Shown here: in pieces, positions 12,118 to 23,436 of the stretch
Layout of the letters: every line of letters begins with the position of its first letter
How positions within the stretch are numbered: the first letter of the stretch is position 1
Origin: Sorghum bicolor
Lineage: Eukaryota > Streptophyta > Magnoliopsida > Poales > Poaceae
Direction of reading: 5' to 3'
Assembly (NCBI RefSeq): GCF_000003195.3
Contig: NC_012870.2
Coordinates: forward strand, 22,870,501-22,934,500
Length of the DNA stretch: 64,000 bases
Notes under the pieces: model-generated
The model's database searches: none
Seen by the model: only the letters and a program-made list of their open reading frames with translations
Told to the model about the DNA's origin: nothing
Translations under genes and position numbers: made by a program

Positions 12118-12473
12118 AGCCCGACCTTTTTAGTCTGATGTTTTTGGGTCATATATATATTTTCCTAAATAATTTCGCATCTAGAAACGCGCTCGGGAAA
12201 GTGGGCCCACAAAGGGGCGAGAGAGAGGGCGGGCGCCCAGCTCCTGTTCCCCCTCGGTCCCAATTTTCTCTGTTATGGAAAATGCACGTATGGTAATTCG
12301 AATAATCCCTCGGATAGAAAGTTTCGCACGCACATCGACGGGAGCAACCCGAACAACCCATAGAGGCACTTTTTGACCCCTATATAAACAGACCCCTGAC
12401 CTCAGTTTTCAAACACCAAGCCACCAAGCCTTCTCTCCTTCAATTAGAGCTTGATTAGTTCCTTGCTGCTCCA
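12118..12473 (+). promoter_or_regulatory. intergenic leader inside the Athila element with a TATA box at 12381-12388
   Basis: About 355 bases between pol and the next ORF. They hold a GGGCGGGCGCCCAG block, CATAGAGG (near 12358), then CTATATAAACAGACCCC. The LTR promoter carries similar pieces in the same order: GGGCGCCCGCC, CATAGAGG and CTATATAAGGAGACCCC. A C/T-rich untranslated stretch leads to an ATGGC start 86 bases after the TATA box. This looks like a separate promoter for the downstream ORF; no transcript evidence is available here. Confidence 0.45.
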
Positions 12474-13102
12474 ATGGCCGAGAAGTACCACGATGATTGG
12501 GAAGCTGTCCCCTTCAACCTCAACATGGAGCATGTGGAAGACCCCGATGCCCGTGCTCTCGTCCCGGCCAACACAGAAAGACAGCTAGAAGCCATGCCAT
12601 TACGCCAACGCAGCTCCGCCCAATCCTATCATGCTCAACCAGTTCTCACCGCACCGCCACAACCCCTACTCCTCAAAGGATCATAATCCAAGACGAAGAC
12701 CACCATCAAGGTGCCAACCGGCACAAGGATCCTTCCACCTAGACCCAATGAGAGGGTCGTTGGAGTCAAGACCAACCGGAGCGGCGAGATCAGCAGTATT
12801 CGCTACACTACGGAGGAAGAAAGGCCTTACTTTGAAGGGATTAGAGCAGCCAAAGTCCATTTCATCCCTCCAAAGGCAGCCCCGAAGCACGCTCTCAATG
12901 CTTTTGAGACACCTCCCAAGCGTCGCAAGACTATAATGGATATTGATGAGGACGTTCGCAGACTAGACAGAGTTATCATAGACCTCAGTCCTCGATTAAT
13001 TCCCTCACTAGGCAGCTCTCTAACCACAACACCATTATACTAGGCCTTAGGCAGGATCTTGCCAGTGCCAACAAGAAGATCAAGGAATTAGAGCGCCGCT
13101 AA
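12474..13102 (+). pseudogene. extra ORF in the env position of the Athila element, function unknown
   Basis: Starts ATGGCCGAG in good plant context (CCAATGGCC). About 207 codons long. It reads MAEKYHDDWEAVPFNL..., has one in-frame stop at 12684-12686, continues through a basic stretch (PPKRRKT) and an acidic helix (DIDEDVRRLDR), and needs a frameshift near 13000 to reach the C-terminal coiled-coil-like LRQDLASANKKIKELERR before TAA at 13100. There is no signal peptide or membrane segment, so it does not look like a classical envelope protein. I do not recognise the family. Its position matches the accessory/env-like ORF slot of Athila elements. Confidence 0.55.
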
Positions 13103-14396
13103 GTTATCTAGATTAGACCTTGAGGCAATGCATTTTAGTTATCTATCTTTAAATTCGGTTTAGGTTTGCCATTATTATCAGTTTACTATCGTCAGTTTGC
13201 TACTAGTCTTTTGTAATAAATGCCTCAAGATTAATAAAGAGTATTATTATTATGTTTTGTGTGTCTCTACTTTATTTTTGTGCAAGAAAGCAGAAAACAA
13301 GTATGGAGGAGATCCCTCGACATGCTAAACACACTCCGACTACACCACTCCACGATTCAGGTACTCACTCTGCACACTTTACTTTACACATACATATATT
13401 TTGGATTATGCAGAATATTGTCTCCGACATGATAAATTAAAAAGATTAAAATATTTCTAATCATGATTAATCTCAATCTGTGATATTTCCTGAAAACTTG
13501 CAATTATTGAAAATCATTTTAAAACCCTGTGTTACTTAAGTCAATGTGGAATATGTGATGGTAGAGTATGAGTTTCTTATTCTTGATACCATTGCTACTT
13601 GGAGAATTTATTTCAAAATATTCAAAATTCTAGCTACCATCCTCAGTGTTTTATATGCCTGATAAAAATGAAAATATTAATTATGATTATAAAGGCTATC
13701 TACTCTGTATTGAGTTTGTTCAAAATGAGTTAGACCCTTGTTGAGAGATTTATCATGCTCCTAAGATCAAGACATTTATTCAGAAAGATTCACTCTTCTA
13801 AAGTATTATTGCATTAGAGACATGGGCTATGCAAAAATAAAGATATTTCGAGGAAATAAAAAGGAGCAAGTGCTCGACAACCTCACAGAAAAAATGGACA
13901 AGTGTCCGGCAGTAGAATTAGGGGTACCTCGGTATCCACTTAAAAAAAAGAGAGATAGCCCATGGTCCCTCTAATAAGCAATATGCCAGCAAGAGCTGAC
14001 AAAGATTTTAATTTCCAAAGGCTTTGATCTAAGAGTATGACATTCCCCTCCTCGGATCCCGTTTTGATCAGGCAATAAATGCAAAGAAAGTATGCTTAAG
14101 AATTTTTGCAAATTAAAACAGCCTCAGTGAGATATATAAAAGATAATGAGTGATCTGAGAGAACCTATGAGGATAAAAAGGTATGCTAGCTTTCTTTCAA
14201 AATTATACAAAAACTCCAAGTGACAGGGTCGAGAAGAAAGGATCTTTACTCTTAATCATATACTTCCCTGACTACAGTACACACTGGAATTTTTAACACC
14301 CTGCAATTATAAAGAATGTTTTAAATGTTTACCCCAGATATTGTTCTTAACCATCCTTTTCTCGAGGACGAGTAAAAGCCTAAGTATGGGGGTATT
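13103..14396 (+). other. non-coding 3' region of the Athila element with polypurine tract
   Basis: A+T-rich sequence with no sustained ORF. Near the end comes CTCGAGGACGAG, then a purine-rich GTATGGGGG (14384-14392) immediately before the 3' LTR. That run is the plausible plus-strand primer (PPT). Confidence 0.6.
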
Positions 14397-15632
14397 TGTT
14401 GACGGTTCTTAAGTATCAATTTTAATTATCAAATAAACAAGGGAAAGGACCAATATGCAACCAACACCTAGAATTAGGGTTTGATCTGACAGAATTCCAC
14501 GAGTTTTGTTGTTTATCTGTTTCTGCAGGGGGTTATCAGGAAATAAGGAAGAAAGACCCACATGTCGGGATTACATAGAGATATCAACGCACCGCGCAAT
14601 TTTCTACCATCTAGAAGACTCCAGAAGCCACGGGAAGAAGACGGAGGCCGAAAGGGGCCAGGCCCAGGGCGCCCGCCCTGGTGACCTGGGCGCCCGCCCC
14701 CTGCTGGATTGCTTTCGGGACTCTCTTCGCACGGGATGTTCCACCGACCTATTGGATCAAGGAAAACATAGTACCACCTCGCCTACCGACCCAAAAACGC
14801 ATAGAGGAGGAGGACTATATAAGGAGACCCCCCTGGCCCCTGGAGAAGACATGATGAAATTATCATAGAGATTGAGGGGTGCCCTCGAAGGAAAACCTCT
14901 TCTCTAATTAATATTTCTTTTTAGGCTTAGCAACCAATGTAAAGTAGAAATAGATCTTCTAGTTTCTACTAGATTGAGAGAGATAGAGTGGAGGTGTAGA
15001 TTGGAGGAAGCCCGGCCTGTCGGTGTCTACTCCAAGCTTGTACCTGCGAGATCAAGTTCTCCTAACCCGAAGCTTGCTCCTAGGATTCTTCAGTATTTTG
15101 ACTTCTAAATTCTAGTAAGTTCTTGTTTTATTGTTCTTCTGGTTTATGAGTTTACTTTAATCTCTTTGCGTAGAGTTTAGAGTAATCACTGCTGGCGTAA
15201 ACGTGGTGTTTAGGCTGGGGTACTCATAGATATTCCCTGACTAGCTGGACCGTGGTAGTAGTGAGGAACGTGACAATTCCGAGTTACCTTTGCAGACCAT
15301 ATCTCGTTAGCAGGAAGGATAGGGTTTATAGGTGCGGGTTGAACATCATTTGTGGTGTCTAGATTCCGTTAGCCTTCCCATTAGAACAGTAGATCATCCT
15401 TACCAAGGTTAGAAGGAGACTACGGTTGCAGTCTTCTCTATTTATCACTCACATCGAAAGACATTCTTTGTGCCTAAAAGGTTAGTAGTAATAGACCGGT
15501 TAGTCAGATGCACTCTTTCTCCTAGTGGTAAAAAAAATAAATACGATACTCTTGATAATTTCCTGGGTGAAGTGCTCACCGATATCCGTGCGCTTGCGGA
15601 TCAATTCCTTATTGCGTTCCCAAATATCAACA
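14397..15632 (+). repeat. 3' LTR of the Athila-type element (1236 bp)
   Basis: Starts TGTTGACGG and ends TATCAACA, then the target duplication ATTGT. It contains the tandemly repeated GGGCGCCCGCC segment missing from the 5' LTR. Confidence 0.95.
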
Positions 15633-15637
15633 ATTGT

Positions 15638-15785
15638 CTCAGCCTTCAAAAATTGGGATTGCTAGGATGACTTGCTGGTATTCTTCCCAAAACAAGTCTA
15701 AACCAACTGCACATCCCAGTCCCCGGTGACAGTATCAATCAGTTCATCAACATTAGTCACCAAACTGGTTCCCAACAATATCATC
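15638..15785 (-). pseudogene. LINE copy A, part 1: start of zf-RVT region
   Basis: Minus-strand LINE ORF2 piece reading ...NVDELIDTVTGDWDVQLV..., the usual lead into the zf-RVT domain, with two stops. Across the Athila insertion it joins the 5750-6392 segment. Its upstream end abuts the RNase H C-terminus of copy B without any poly(A), so the two partial copies lie head to tail. Confidence 0.75.
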
Positions 15786-16101
15786 AGAGATGACATTTGA
15801 GATTAGCGCCTCACCTTCGGCATAATCATAACCTAGACTCACCAACACATGGGCAGCCTTATTTTCAACTCTACCAAAGAAATTACAAGTGAAATTGCTA
15901 AAATTTAAACTAGCCGAGGACTTTAACTCTTCAATCAAGCCATCCTCAGGGCGAACATCATAGCTTTGGGACTGTAGTGCTACCTGGACATCAATGGCAT
16001 TTGTTTGAAGGATCAAGTTTCCGATTCCCAAGTTGCTGGCAACTTGAACTCTTGCATATAGGCTATCAGTTCATCATGAAAGGCACTCAACACATAACTA
16101 A
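15753..16101 (-). pseudogene. LINE copy B: C-terminal RNase H domain
   Basis: On the minus strand the sequence reads YVLSAFHDELIAYMQEF, then (one frameshift) GNLILQTNAIDVQVALQS, GLIEELKSS and FFGRVENKAAHVLVSLGY, ending near DDIVGNQFGD and a stop. These are standard blocks of the RNase H domain at the end of plant L1-type ORF2 proteins. It overlaps by a few bases the start of copy A. Confidence 0.8.
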
Positions 16102-16473
16102 CTAGGAGAATGCCCCGCGTGTTGCTGCAAGAATTACCGGTAAAATTATACTATCATAATATATGTTAGTGGATGATTTTTAGTATTCTAGCATGGACAA
16201 CTAAATATATGTTAGAAAATGATGTGGTTTGCTAATGAGAATAACATAGATGCAGGATAAATGATATGTGTTAGTTTGATTTATTAGTGGATAATAATGT
16301 GAACACTTTGCATGGCGGGTTAATATATTAGTGGGATGATTTAGTGGATGTTGATGTGGACGCTTTGCATAGCAAGATAATTAGTTAGTGGGATGCTCTA
16401 GTGGATGATGGTGTGGATGCTTTGAATGTCAAGAGAATTAGCTAGTGGGGTTTATCTTTATAAGAGATATAGA
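16102..16473 (-). mobile_element. non-autonomous Helitron-like element, 372 bp
   Basis: On the minus strand it begins TCTATATCTCTTATAAAG and ends ...GGGGCATTCTCCTAG, with A before and T after, as Helitrons require (5'-TC, CTRR-3', inserted between A and T, no target duplication). A GC-rich stretch (CAGCAACACGCGGGG) precedes the CTAG, though the hairpin is imperfect. Removing it restores the LINE RNase H frame exactly (...RRGR-I-S-YVLSAFH...), which supports both borders. Inside are about three diverged copies of a roughly 58-bp unit (16281-16450) with the core TAGTGG-TG and GCTTTG. No coding capacity. Confidence 0.75.
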
Positions 16474-16527
16474 TTCTTCCTCGCCTCAACATCACCCCTT
16501 CACCATCATGGTCGCGGACCAAGAATC
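16474..16527 (-). pseudogene. LINE copy B: short RNase H segment between two insertions
   Basis: Encodes LVRDHDGEGVMLRRGR on the minus strand, the loop after the first RNase H strand. It is isolated between the Helitron on its left and the LARD on its right. Positions 16523-16527 (GAATC) are one copy of the LARD target duplication. Confidence 0.8.
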
Positions 16528-18928
16528 TGTAACACCCGAAATGTGAATTTCAATTAATAGGAAATTAATTTGATTTGTTTAAGAATTTTTGTGAGCATTA
16601 AATCTAGCAAAATGAATAATTTTGTGGGAATTAAAATTCATCATAGGTTTAGCAACCCTGATTGTGCATTCATGCTGGAGCATCTTTATTTACTTGTGCT
16701 GCTGGTTTTTGTTGGAATTTGTTTGCTCTCAAAATTCGATTTAAAAAGGCTTTGGAAAATTTAGAAAAAAAAAGAAAATCAGCTCGGCTTGGTGGCCTGC
16801 TGGCCGAGAGGCCAACCAGCCCAATCCCCACCTCCTATTTCGCTGACAGCTTGGGCCCGCGCGTCAGCTCCCTCTCCTCCACCTTCCTGCTTCCTGTTCC
16901 TAACCGAATAGGAAACCGCCCGCTGAATCCGTTCTAAAATCTCGGATTTCCTTGCTCTTATCGCGAATCGAGACCCTATAAAGCTCTCAAACCAACCCCG
17001 AAGCTCTCCTTTCGCATCCAAGTCGCCGAAACCGAGCCCTAGCTACCGTGTCTGCGCGGGTTGGATCTCGCCGAGGTCGGAGACGGCTGCCGCGTGCCGC
17101 GAGCCCCGCTCCTTGCCCTTCGGTCCCAACCGAGCACCTCCTTGAACTCGCGGTGAGCTCCTCTACCCCGTGGTATTTTCCTTTCGCGAAACGGTGCTCG
17201 GAATCGAGAAGCCTGTCGTCGCCGGCGAGCCACTGGCCGGTTGAAAAATGCGCTTTCTGCCTATTTACAAGATTGCCACTGATTTTGTTTTGCTCATAAA
17301 ATATTCATTTTAATTCCGGTTTTTGTCCATTCAAATTCCGTTAGATTCGTAATTACGAGCTCTACATGTTAGAACTATTTATTCTCTGTTTTGAAACTTT
17401 CTAATTTCCTGGTATTATTTAATTAATTGTTTCTCTATAGGAAATCCTGGAAAATTCATATCTTTCACGTTTTAACTCCGATTTTCGTGAACTTTACGTC
17501 TGTGTGATCGTAGCGCTGCGTAGAATATTTTGATAAACTTTTATATTTGTTTTACCACTGTTTGGTGTATTGTTCTAATTATATCTTGTTTGCTTCGTGT
17601 ATGATTGTCTACATTGGATTGCGTGTTGTTGATTGATGATTGGAATTAGACAGTGAGCCGTACGTTGGTGACCAAGACCAAGTCTTTGAGGACCAGCAGG
17701 CTCAGGAGAGCTTTGAGCAAGGCAAGTATAACTTGGGACCATCCTTGTTACCTATTCACTTATAACTACATATATATCATATGCATGCTATCACCTTGTC
17801 GACCTTAGCAAAATCATAGATGATTGTTACCTGTATTCCTTGCTACCTACTTGTTATGCATTTGGTGTAGATGTGCTAGTGCTTAATATAATCCATGATC
17901 TTGTAAGATGATTAATAGCTATGCAATGAACGTTATAAGATGACAAATAACTATATGAGATCTTGTCTGTAAGTGATCATCGGGACAACAGTGCAACCAT
18001 GAGGGCTATAATGGCTCTGGCTTTAGCTCAGTATGAAGAACTTTTCTAGCTTGTTAGAGGTTACCCGAAAGGGCGGAGGGGCTGAACCGACACGAGTATA
18101 GTGCGAGCCCCTGTCCCTATGTGTATAGGCTGCGCGTCATTGTGCCATTCGGAAGGGGGGTATCTATATCTGCTCGCAAAGGAAACCTTGCGGCCCTAAC
18201 ATGTTAGACGAACTTTTGAAAGGCTTCATAGTGATCCCTGCCGACCTCCCTAGGAAGGGGGTTAAGAGACTAGCTACCTCGGGCAAAAGGGTAAATCACG
18301 ACTCATGGGTAAAGATGTACAATCTCTGCAGAGTGTAAAACTGGTATACTAGCCGTGCTCACGGTTATGAGCGGCCTTGGGGGTTCTTGCTGCGCCGACG
18401 ATGAGCTTATTAAGTTGTTATGTTCATTTGATTATCGTTTATGCTATGAATTAATTATGCTTACACTTGATCATGGGATTAATGGATTATTTATGCTACC
18501 TTGACAATTGATATTTAATTATGAATATGTTATCTACTAGTAAAAGCTAAATGCAGTCAAACCAGTGTCAGCTATTTGAGCCTCATGAACCCCTGGTTAT
18601 ACTTGTTGAGTACGATATGTGCTCACTCTTGCAATTTCCCAACACCTCAGGATATGATAATGAAGATGACTGGAATGTGGATTACCGTTATGAGTACTAG
18701 GTTTGGAGTCAACCAGTCAACAGTGTCCCTGTGTGGAGCTTCCGTTGAGAGCGTTGTTTACTTTATGCTATCATCTTTGTATGAGACTACGTGCTATATT
18801 ATATTCCGCTATGTAATAAACACTGCAATGGTACATTTGAGATTTGTCTACTTATGTGTGCGACTGTTTCTAGGGCACATATGAGTCTTTTATGCATCCT
18901 ATTTTGTTCTTAAAATATGGGTGTGACA
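16528..18928 (+). repeat. 5' LTR of the LARD-like element
   Basis: TGTAACACCC...GGGTGTGACA. It has a TATAAAG in the first quarter (near 16977) preceded by GC-rich sequence. Short apparent ORFs inside it are repeated in the other LTR and show no protein family. Confidence 0.92.
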
Positions 18929-21043
18929 AATTGGTATCAAAGCTTTGTTGACTGTCGGACGCAAGCCTAGTTAGAAATTGGCCGTCTTAAGGTTTTGAAA
19001 TTGCTATAAAATCCTTGCTCCATAAACCTTGATATTTTCTTCTACAATATATCCTATTCATCTTCACGTTGTTGCTTATTTTAAGAGTAATTGTTCCCAC
19101 CTTCACTCCTTGATTTTGTATGCTATTAGAACCTTTTCTTATCACCTTCTTGCGTCTTTAAAATATAAGTTTTAGGACCTTTAGCCTTGCTATGAAGAGA
19201 ACGATAGTATCGCAAGTTGAGTGAAGTGTGAGCCTTCAATGCCTAATTGGTTTGTTATTATGTTTATGCTTGATTTGGATCTTTGTAATGAGTGCAATGA
19301 TTTTGTGAGTTCTTCACAATTTCATTTAGTTTATAGAACTAAGGCATAAGGATTAGTGAAATAAGTAGTTGGGTTTGGCCATCTCTTGTTTCTATCCCTT
19401 CCTGTTTTCTGGAGCAGTCTGCAATGGTTCTTGTATATCTCAAGTTTTGATCGTGCAAAGTCTATCAACTTTTTCTGGGAACAACTAGACTTCAAGATCT
19501 TTCTCTGACCGCAAGAATCACCCTCATAGCTGTTATGGTTTGGAAGTTACAAAAATCACAAGATGATACAACTGTGCTGTCAAGAACCTGGATCAGTTTT
19601 GGTTGCTTACTGTTTGAGACAAATATAGCTATAGAATTTGGAAAAGTGTTCTATAGAAAAGTTATAGATAATTTGCTAAGCTTTCTAACGGTATAATTTG
19701 GAACTTATTTGGATAAGTAGAACCTGATATATGATATTTACATCTGGATGTTTCTGTTCTGTTTCAAAATCTGGACAGATCTGGTATTCCCTATTTTCAG
19801 ATACCTTAACGTCAGAATCTGGGAAAAAGTTGTATACGAAAGTTGTAGAGGATTTTCTAAGCTTTTCAAATATGTAAGGATCATCTCCAGATGAGTTAAG
19901 TAGCTCGGGATATAACTTCTGAAAGCTGCTGCACCCAACCTAAGGAGGTCTTGTACAGGAAAGTTGCTGGGAATTTCATAAGTTTTCTAACGGTATAAGC
20001 TACAATGCTATTGGATTAACAGAATAAGAGTTATGTCCATTTTACTATGCTGGTGTTTTCATATCGCGAGGAAATTTCAGGATACATGTTTGCTCCATTG
20101 CACATAAGTTCCTTGGAATGTCAGAAGTTCTCAATGTTAGTTAACTTGTCTGGAAAATATGCAAGCTAACTTTCTTGGTCCCCTAGTTGACTTTTCTTAA
20201 GGGGGGTAGCCTAATTAAAGAAGTTACAAGGAGAAGGAGTGGTTATTGACTGGAACATCTACAAGTACATCAAGTGCTTCGTATGTTGGTTTGTTTCAAG
20301 ATGTCATTCCTTTTGGAGTGTGCTAATACTAATGAGATATATGTCATTGCTGATACTCATGGATTAAGAGTTACGTATGAGGATCAGATGACACCAAAAT
20401 CTACAAAGTTACATATACAATATGAGAGTGAAACGACTTAATTGCGATAAAGGTACCAATAGATGGAACTTAGTGTTGAAACCAACCTTGGATTAAGAGA
20501 CTTGGTACAAGGAATTTAAAAGACTATGATGTGTAGCGTCTAAAAAGGATAGGAGAAATAGTCCCTAATGTCCCCCAACCAACCTCGTCTTAAGGGGGGC
20601 AGAACCTTGATATCACTGGAAGATGCATTTTTAACTACCATGAAGTGATAACTGTTTTCTGAGATATCTTATGGTTATGTGCACAAAGGAGTGATCCGTG
20701 CTACCCAATGGATTTTTTTTTCTTAACTGCATCATTAAGGAAAAGAATCGAGTATCAAGGTGGTCCACTCCTACCTGAGGAGGCATATCCATGCTAAGTT
20801 ACCATGTCTTCGAGTTGTATAAGTCAAAAAGTTGGTAGTCAAGTTGGACCTTGAACAATTACGAATAATAGACATTTTATGAAAGTTTTGTTCACAAGTT
20901 GTGATCTCGAGACATGAGTGGTTGCTTTTGGAATACAAGTGGTGAAGTTGAAATAATTATCAAAATCTTTTTCACGTTTCTCTTTTGGAATCCGTGCCTC
21001 TTCCGAATCTCGAGGACGAGATTCATTTTAAGGGGGTAGAGTT
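18929..21043 (+). other. non-coding interior of the LARD-like element
   Basis: Begins with PBS TGGTATCAAAGC (initiator Met-tRNA, one mismatch) at 18932-18943. No gag or pol motif in any frame. Three diverged copies of an AAAGTTGTAGA...CTAAGCTTTCTAACGGTAT-like unit lie at about 19645-19705, 19823-19877 and 19952-20020. Purine runs of the form TTAAGGGGG occur near 20200, 20588 and 21029; the last directly precedes the 3' LTR and is the functional-looking polypurine tract. The preceding CTCGAGGACGAGA is a common feature at this place in grass Ty3 elements. Confidence 0.75.
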
Positions 21044-23431
21044 TGTAACACCCGAAATGTGAATTTCAATTAATAGGAAATTAATTTGATTTGTTTAAGA
21101 ATTTTTGTGAGCATTAAATCTAGCAAAATGAATAATTTTGTGGGAATTAAAATTCATCATAGGTTTAGCAACCCTGATTGTGCATTCATGCTGGAGCATC
21201 TTTATTTACTTGTGCTGCTGGTTTTTGTTGGAATTTGTTTGCTCTCAAAATTCGATTTAAAAAGGCTTTGGAGAATTTAGAAAAAAAAAGAAAATCAGCT
21301 CGGCTTGGTGGCCTGCTGGCCGAGAGGCCAACCAGCCCAATCCCCACCTCCTATTTCGCTGACAGCTTGGGCCCGCGCGTCAGCTCCCTCTCCTCCACCT
21401 TTCTGCTTCCTGTTCGTAAAACCGCCCGCTGAATCCGTTCTAAAATCTCGGAATTTCCTTGCTCTTATCGCGAATCGAGACACTATAAAGCTCTCAAACC
21501 AACCCGAAGTTCTCCTTTCGCATCCAAGTCGCCGAAACCGAGCCCTAGCTACCGTGTCTGCGCGGGTTGGATCTCGCCGAGGTCGGAGACGGCTGCCGCG
21601 TGCCGCGAGCCCCGCTCCTTGCCCTTCGGTCCCAACCGAGCACCTCCTGGAACTCGCGGTGAGCTCCTCTACCCCGTGGTATTTTCCTTTCGCGAAACGG
21701 TGCTCGGAATCGAGAAGCCTGTCGTCGCCGGCGAGCTGTGGCCGGTTGAAAAATGCGCTTTCTGCCTATTTACAAGATTGCCACTGATTTTGTTTTGCTC
21801 ATAAAATATTCATTTTAATTCCGTTTTTGTCCATTCAAATTCCGTTAGATTCGTAATTACGAGCTCTACATGTTAGAACTATTTATTCTCTGTTTTGAAA
21901 CTTTCTAATTTCCTGGTATTATTTAATTAATTGTTTCTCTATAGGAAATCTTGGAAAATTCATATCTTTCACGTTTTAACTCCGATTTTCGTGAACTTTA
22001 CGTCTGTGTGATCGTAGCGCTGCGTAGAATATTTTGATAAACTTTTATATTTGTTTTACCACTGTTTGGTGTATTGTTCTAATTATATCTTGTTTGCTTC
22101 GTGTATGATTGTCTACATTGGATTGCGTGTTGTTGATTGATGATTGGAATTAGACAGTGAGCCGTACGTTGGTGACCAAGACCAAGTCTTTGAGGACCAG
22201 CAGGCTCAGGAGAGCTTTGAGCAAGGCAAGTATAACTTGGGACCATCCTTGTTACCTATTCACTTATAACTACATATATATCATATGCATGCTATCACCT
22301 TGTCGACCTTAACAAAATCATAGATGATTGTTACCTGTATTCCTTGCTACCTACTTGTTATGCATTTGGTGTAGATGTGCTAGTGCTTAATATAATCCAT
22401 GATCTTGTAAGATGATTAATAGCTATGCAATGAACGTTATAAGATGACAAATAACTATATGAGATCTTGTCTGTAAGTGATCACCGGGACAACAGTGCAA
22501 CCATGAGGGCTATAATGGCTCTGGCTTTAGCTCAGTATGAAGAACTTTTCTAGCTTGTTAGAGGTTACCCGAAAGGGCGGAGGGGCTGAACCGACACGGG
22601 TATAGTGCGAGCCCCTGTCCCTATGTGTATAGGCTGCGCGTCATTGTGCCATTCGGAAGGGGGTATCTATATCTGCTCGCAAAGGAAACCTTGCGGCCCT
22701 AACATGTTAGACGAACTTTTGAAAGGCTTCATAGTGATCCCTGCCGACCTCCCTAGGAAGGGGGTTAAGAGACTAGCTACCTCGGGCAAAAGGGTAAATC
22801 ACGACTCATGGGTAAAGATGTACAATCTCTGCAGAGTGTAAAACTGGTATACTAGCCGTGCTCACGGTTATGAGCGGCCTTGGGGGTTCTTGCTGCGCCG
22901 ACGATGAGCTTATTAAGTTGTTATGTTCATTTGATTATCGTTTATGCTATGAATTAATTATGCTTACACTTGATCATGGGATTAATGGATTATTTATGCT
23001 ACCTTGACAATTGATATTTAATTATGAATATGTTATCTACTAGTAAAAGCTAAATGCAGTCAAACCAGTGTCAGCTATTTGAGCCTCATGAACCCCTGGT
23101 TATACTTGTTGACTACGATATGTGCTCACTCTTGCAATTTCCCAACACCTCAGGATATGATAATGAAGATGACTGGAATGTGGATTACCGTTATGAGTAC
23201 TAGGTTTGGAGTCAACCAGTCAACAGTGTCCCTGTGTGGAGCTTCCGTTGAGAGCGTTGTTTACTTTATGCTATCATCTTTGTATGAGACTACGTGCTAT
23301 ATTATATTCCGCTATATAATAAACACTGCAATGGTACATTTGAGATTTGTCTACTTATGTGTGCGACTGTTTCTGGGGCACATATGAGTCTTTTATGCAT
23401 CCTATTTTGTTCTTAAAATATGGGTGTGACA
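21044..23431 (+). repeat. 3' LTR of the LARD-like element
   Basis: Near-identical to 16528-18928. It differs by a 10-bp gap near 21418 and scattered single-base changes, and is followed by the second GAATC target copy. Confidence 0.92.
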
Positions 23432-23436
23432 GAATC

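Larger units (their letters stand above)
6393..15632 (+). mobile_element. Athila-type Ty3/gypsy LTR retrotransposon, 9.24 kb
   Basis: A complete element with TGTTGAC...ATCAACA ends, flanked by a 5-bp target duplication ATTGT (6388-6392 and 15633-15637). The empty-site sequence ...CATATTGTCTCAGCC is preserved in LINE copy B near 24115. The order is 5' LTR 6393-7594, PBS 7603-7620, gag-pol 7723-12117, an extra ORF with its own TATA box (12381 onward), non-coding 3' region, purine tract about 14384-14392 and 3' LTR 14397-15632. The LTRs differ by about 20 substitutions by eye (about 1.6%) plus two larger indels, so the insertion is roughly half a million years old at usual grass rates. Three in-frame stops in gag-pol make it non-autonomous. 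Confidence 0.95.
16528..23431 (+). mobile_element. LARD-like non-autonomous LTR retrotransposon, 6.9 kb
   Basis: Two long LTRs (2401 and 2388 bp) enclose a 2115-bp interior without gag or pol. It is flanked by a perfect 5-bp target duplication GAATC (16523-16527 and 23432-23436). The LTR ends are TGTAACACCC and GGGTGTGACA. The PBS is at 18932-18943 and the purine tract at 21029-21037. By eye the LTRs differ by about 13 substitutions plus a few small indels (near 0.5%), so it is recent. It sits inside the RNase H domain of LINE copy B, and its removal restores the frame. It must have been mobilised by a partner element, probably a Ty3 element with similar LTRs; the partner is not visible here. 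Confidence 0.93.

Noticed and set aside
12149..12369. Minus-strand ORFs upstream of the extra Athila ORF
   Set aside because: They overlap the promoter-like leader, have no recognisable domain and no conserved start.
16662..17299. Several ORFs repeated at 16.6-17.3 and 21.2-21.8 kb
   Set aside because: They lie in the GC-rich part of the two LARD LTRs and match each other only because the LTRs are copies; no protein family.
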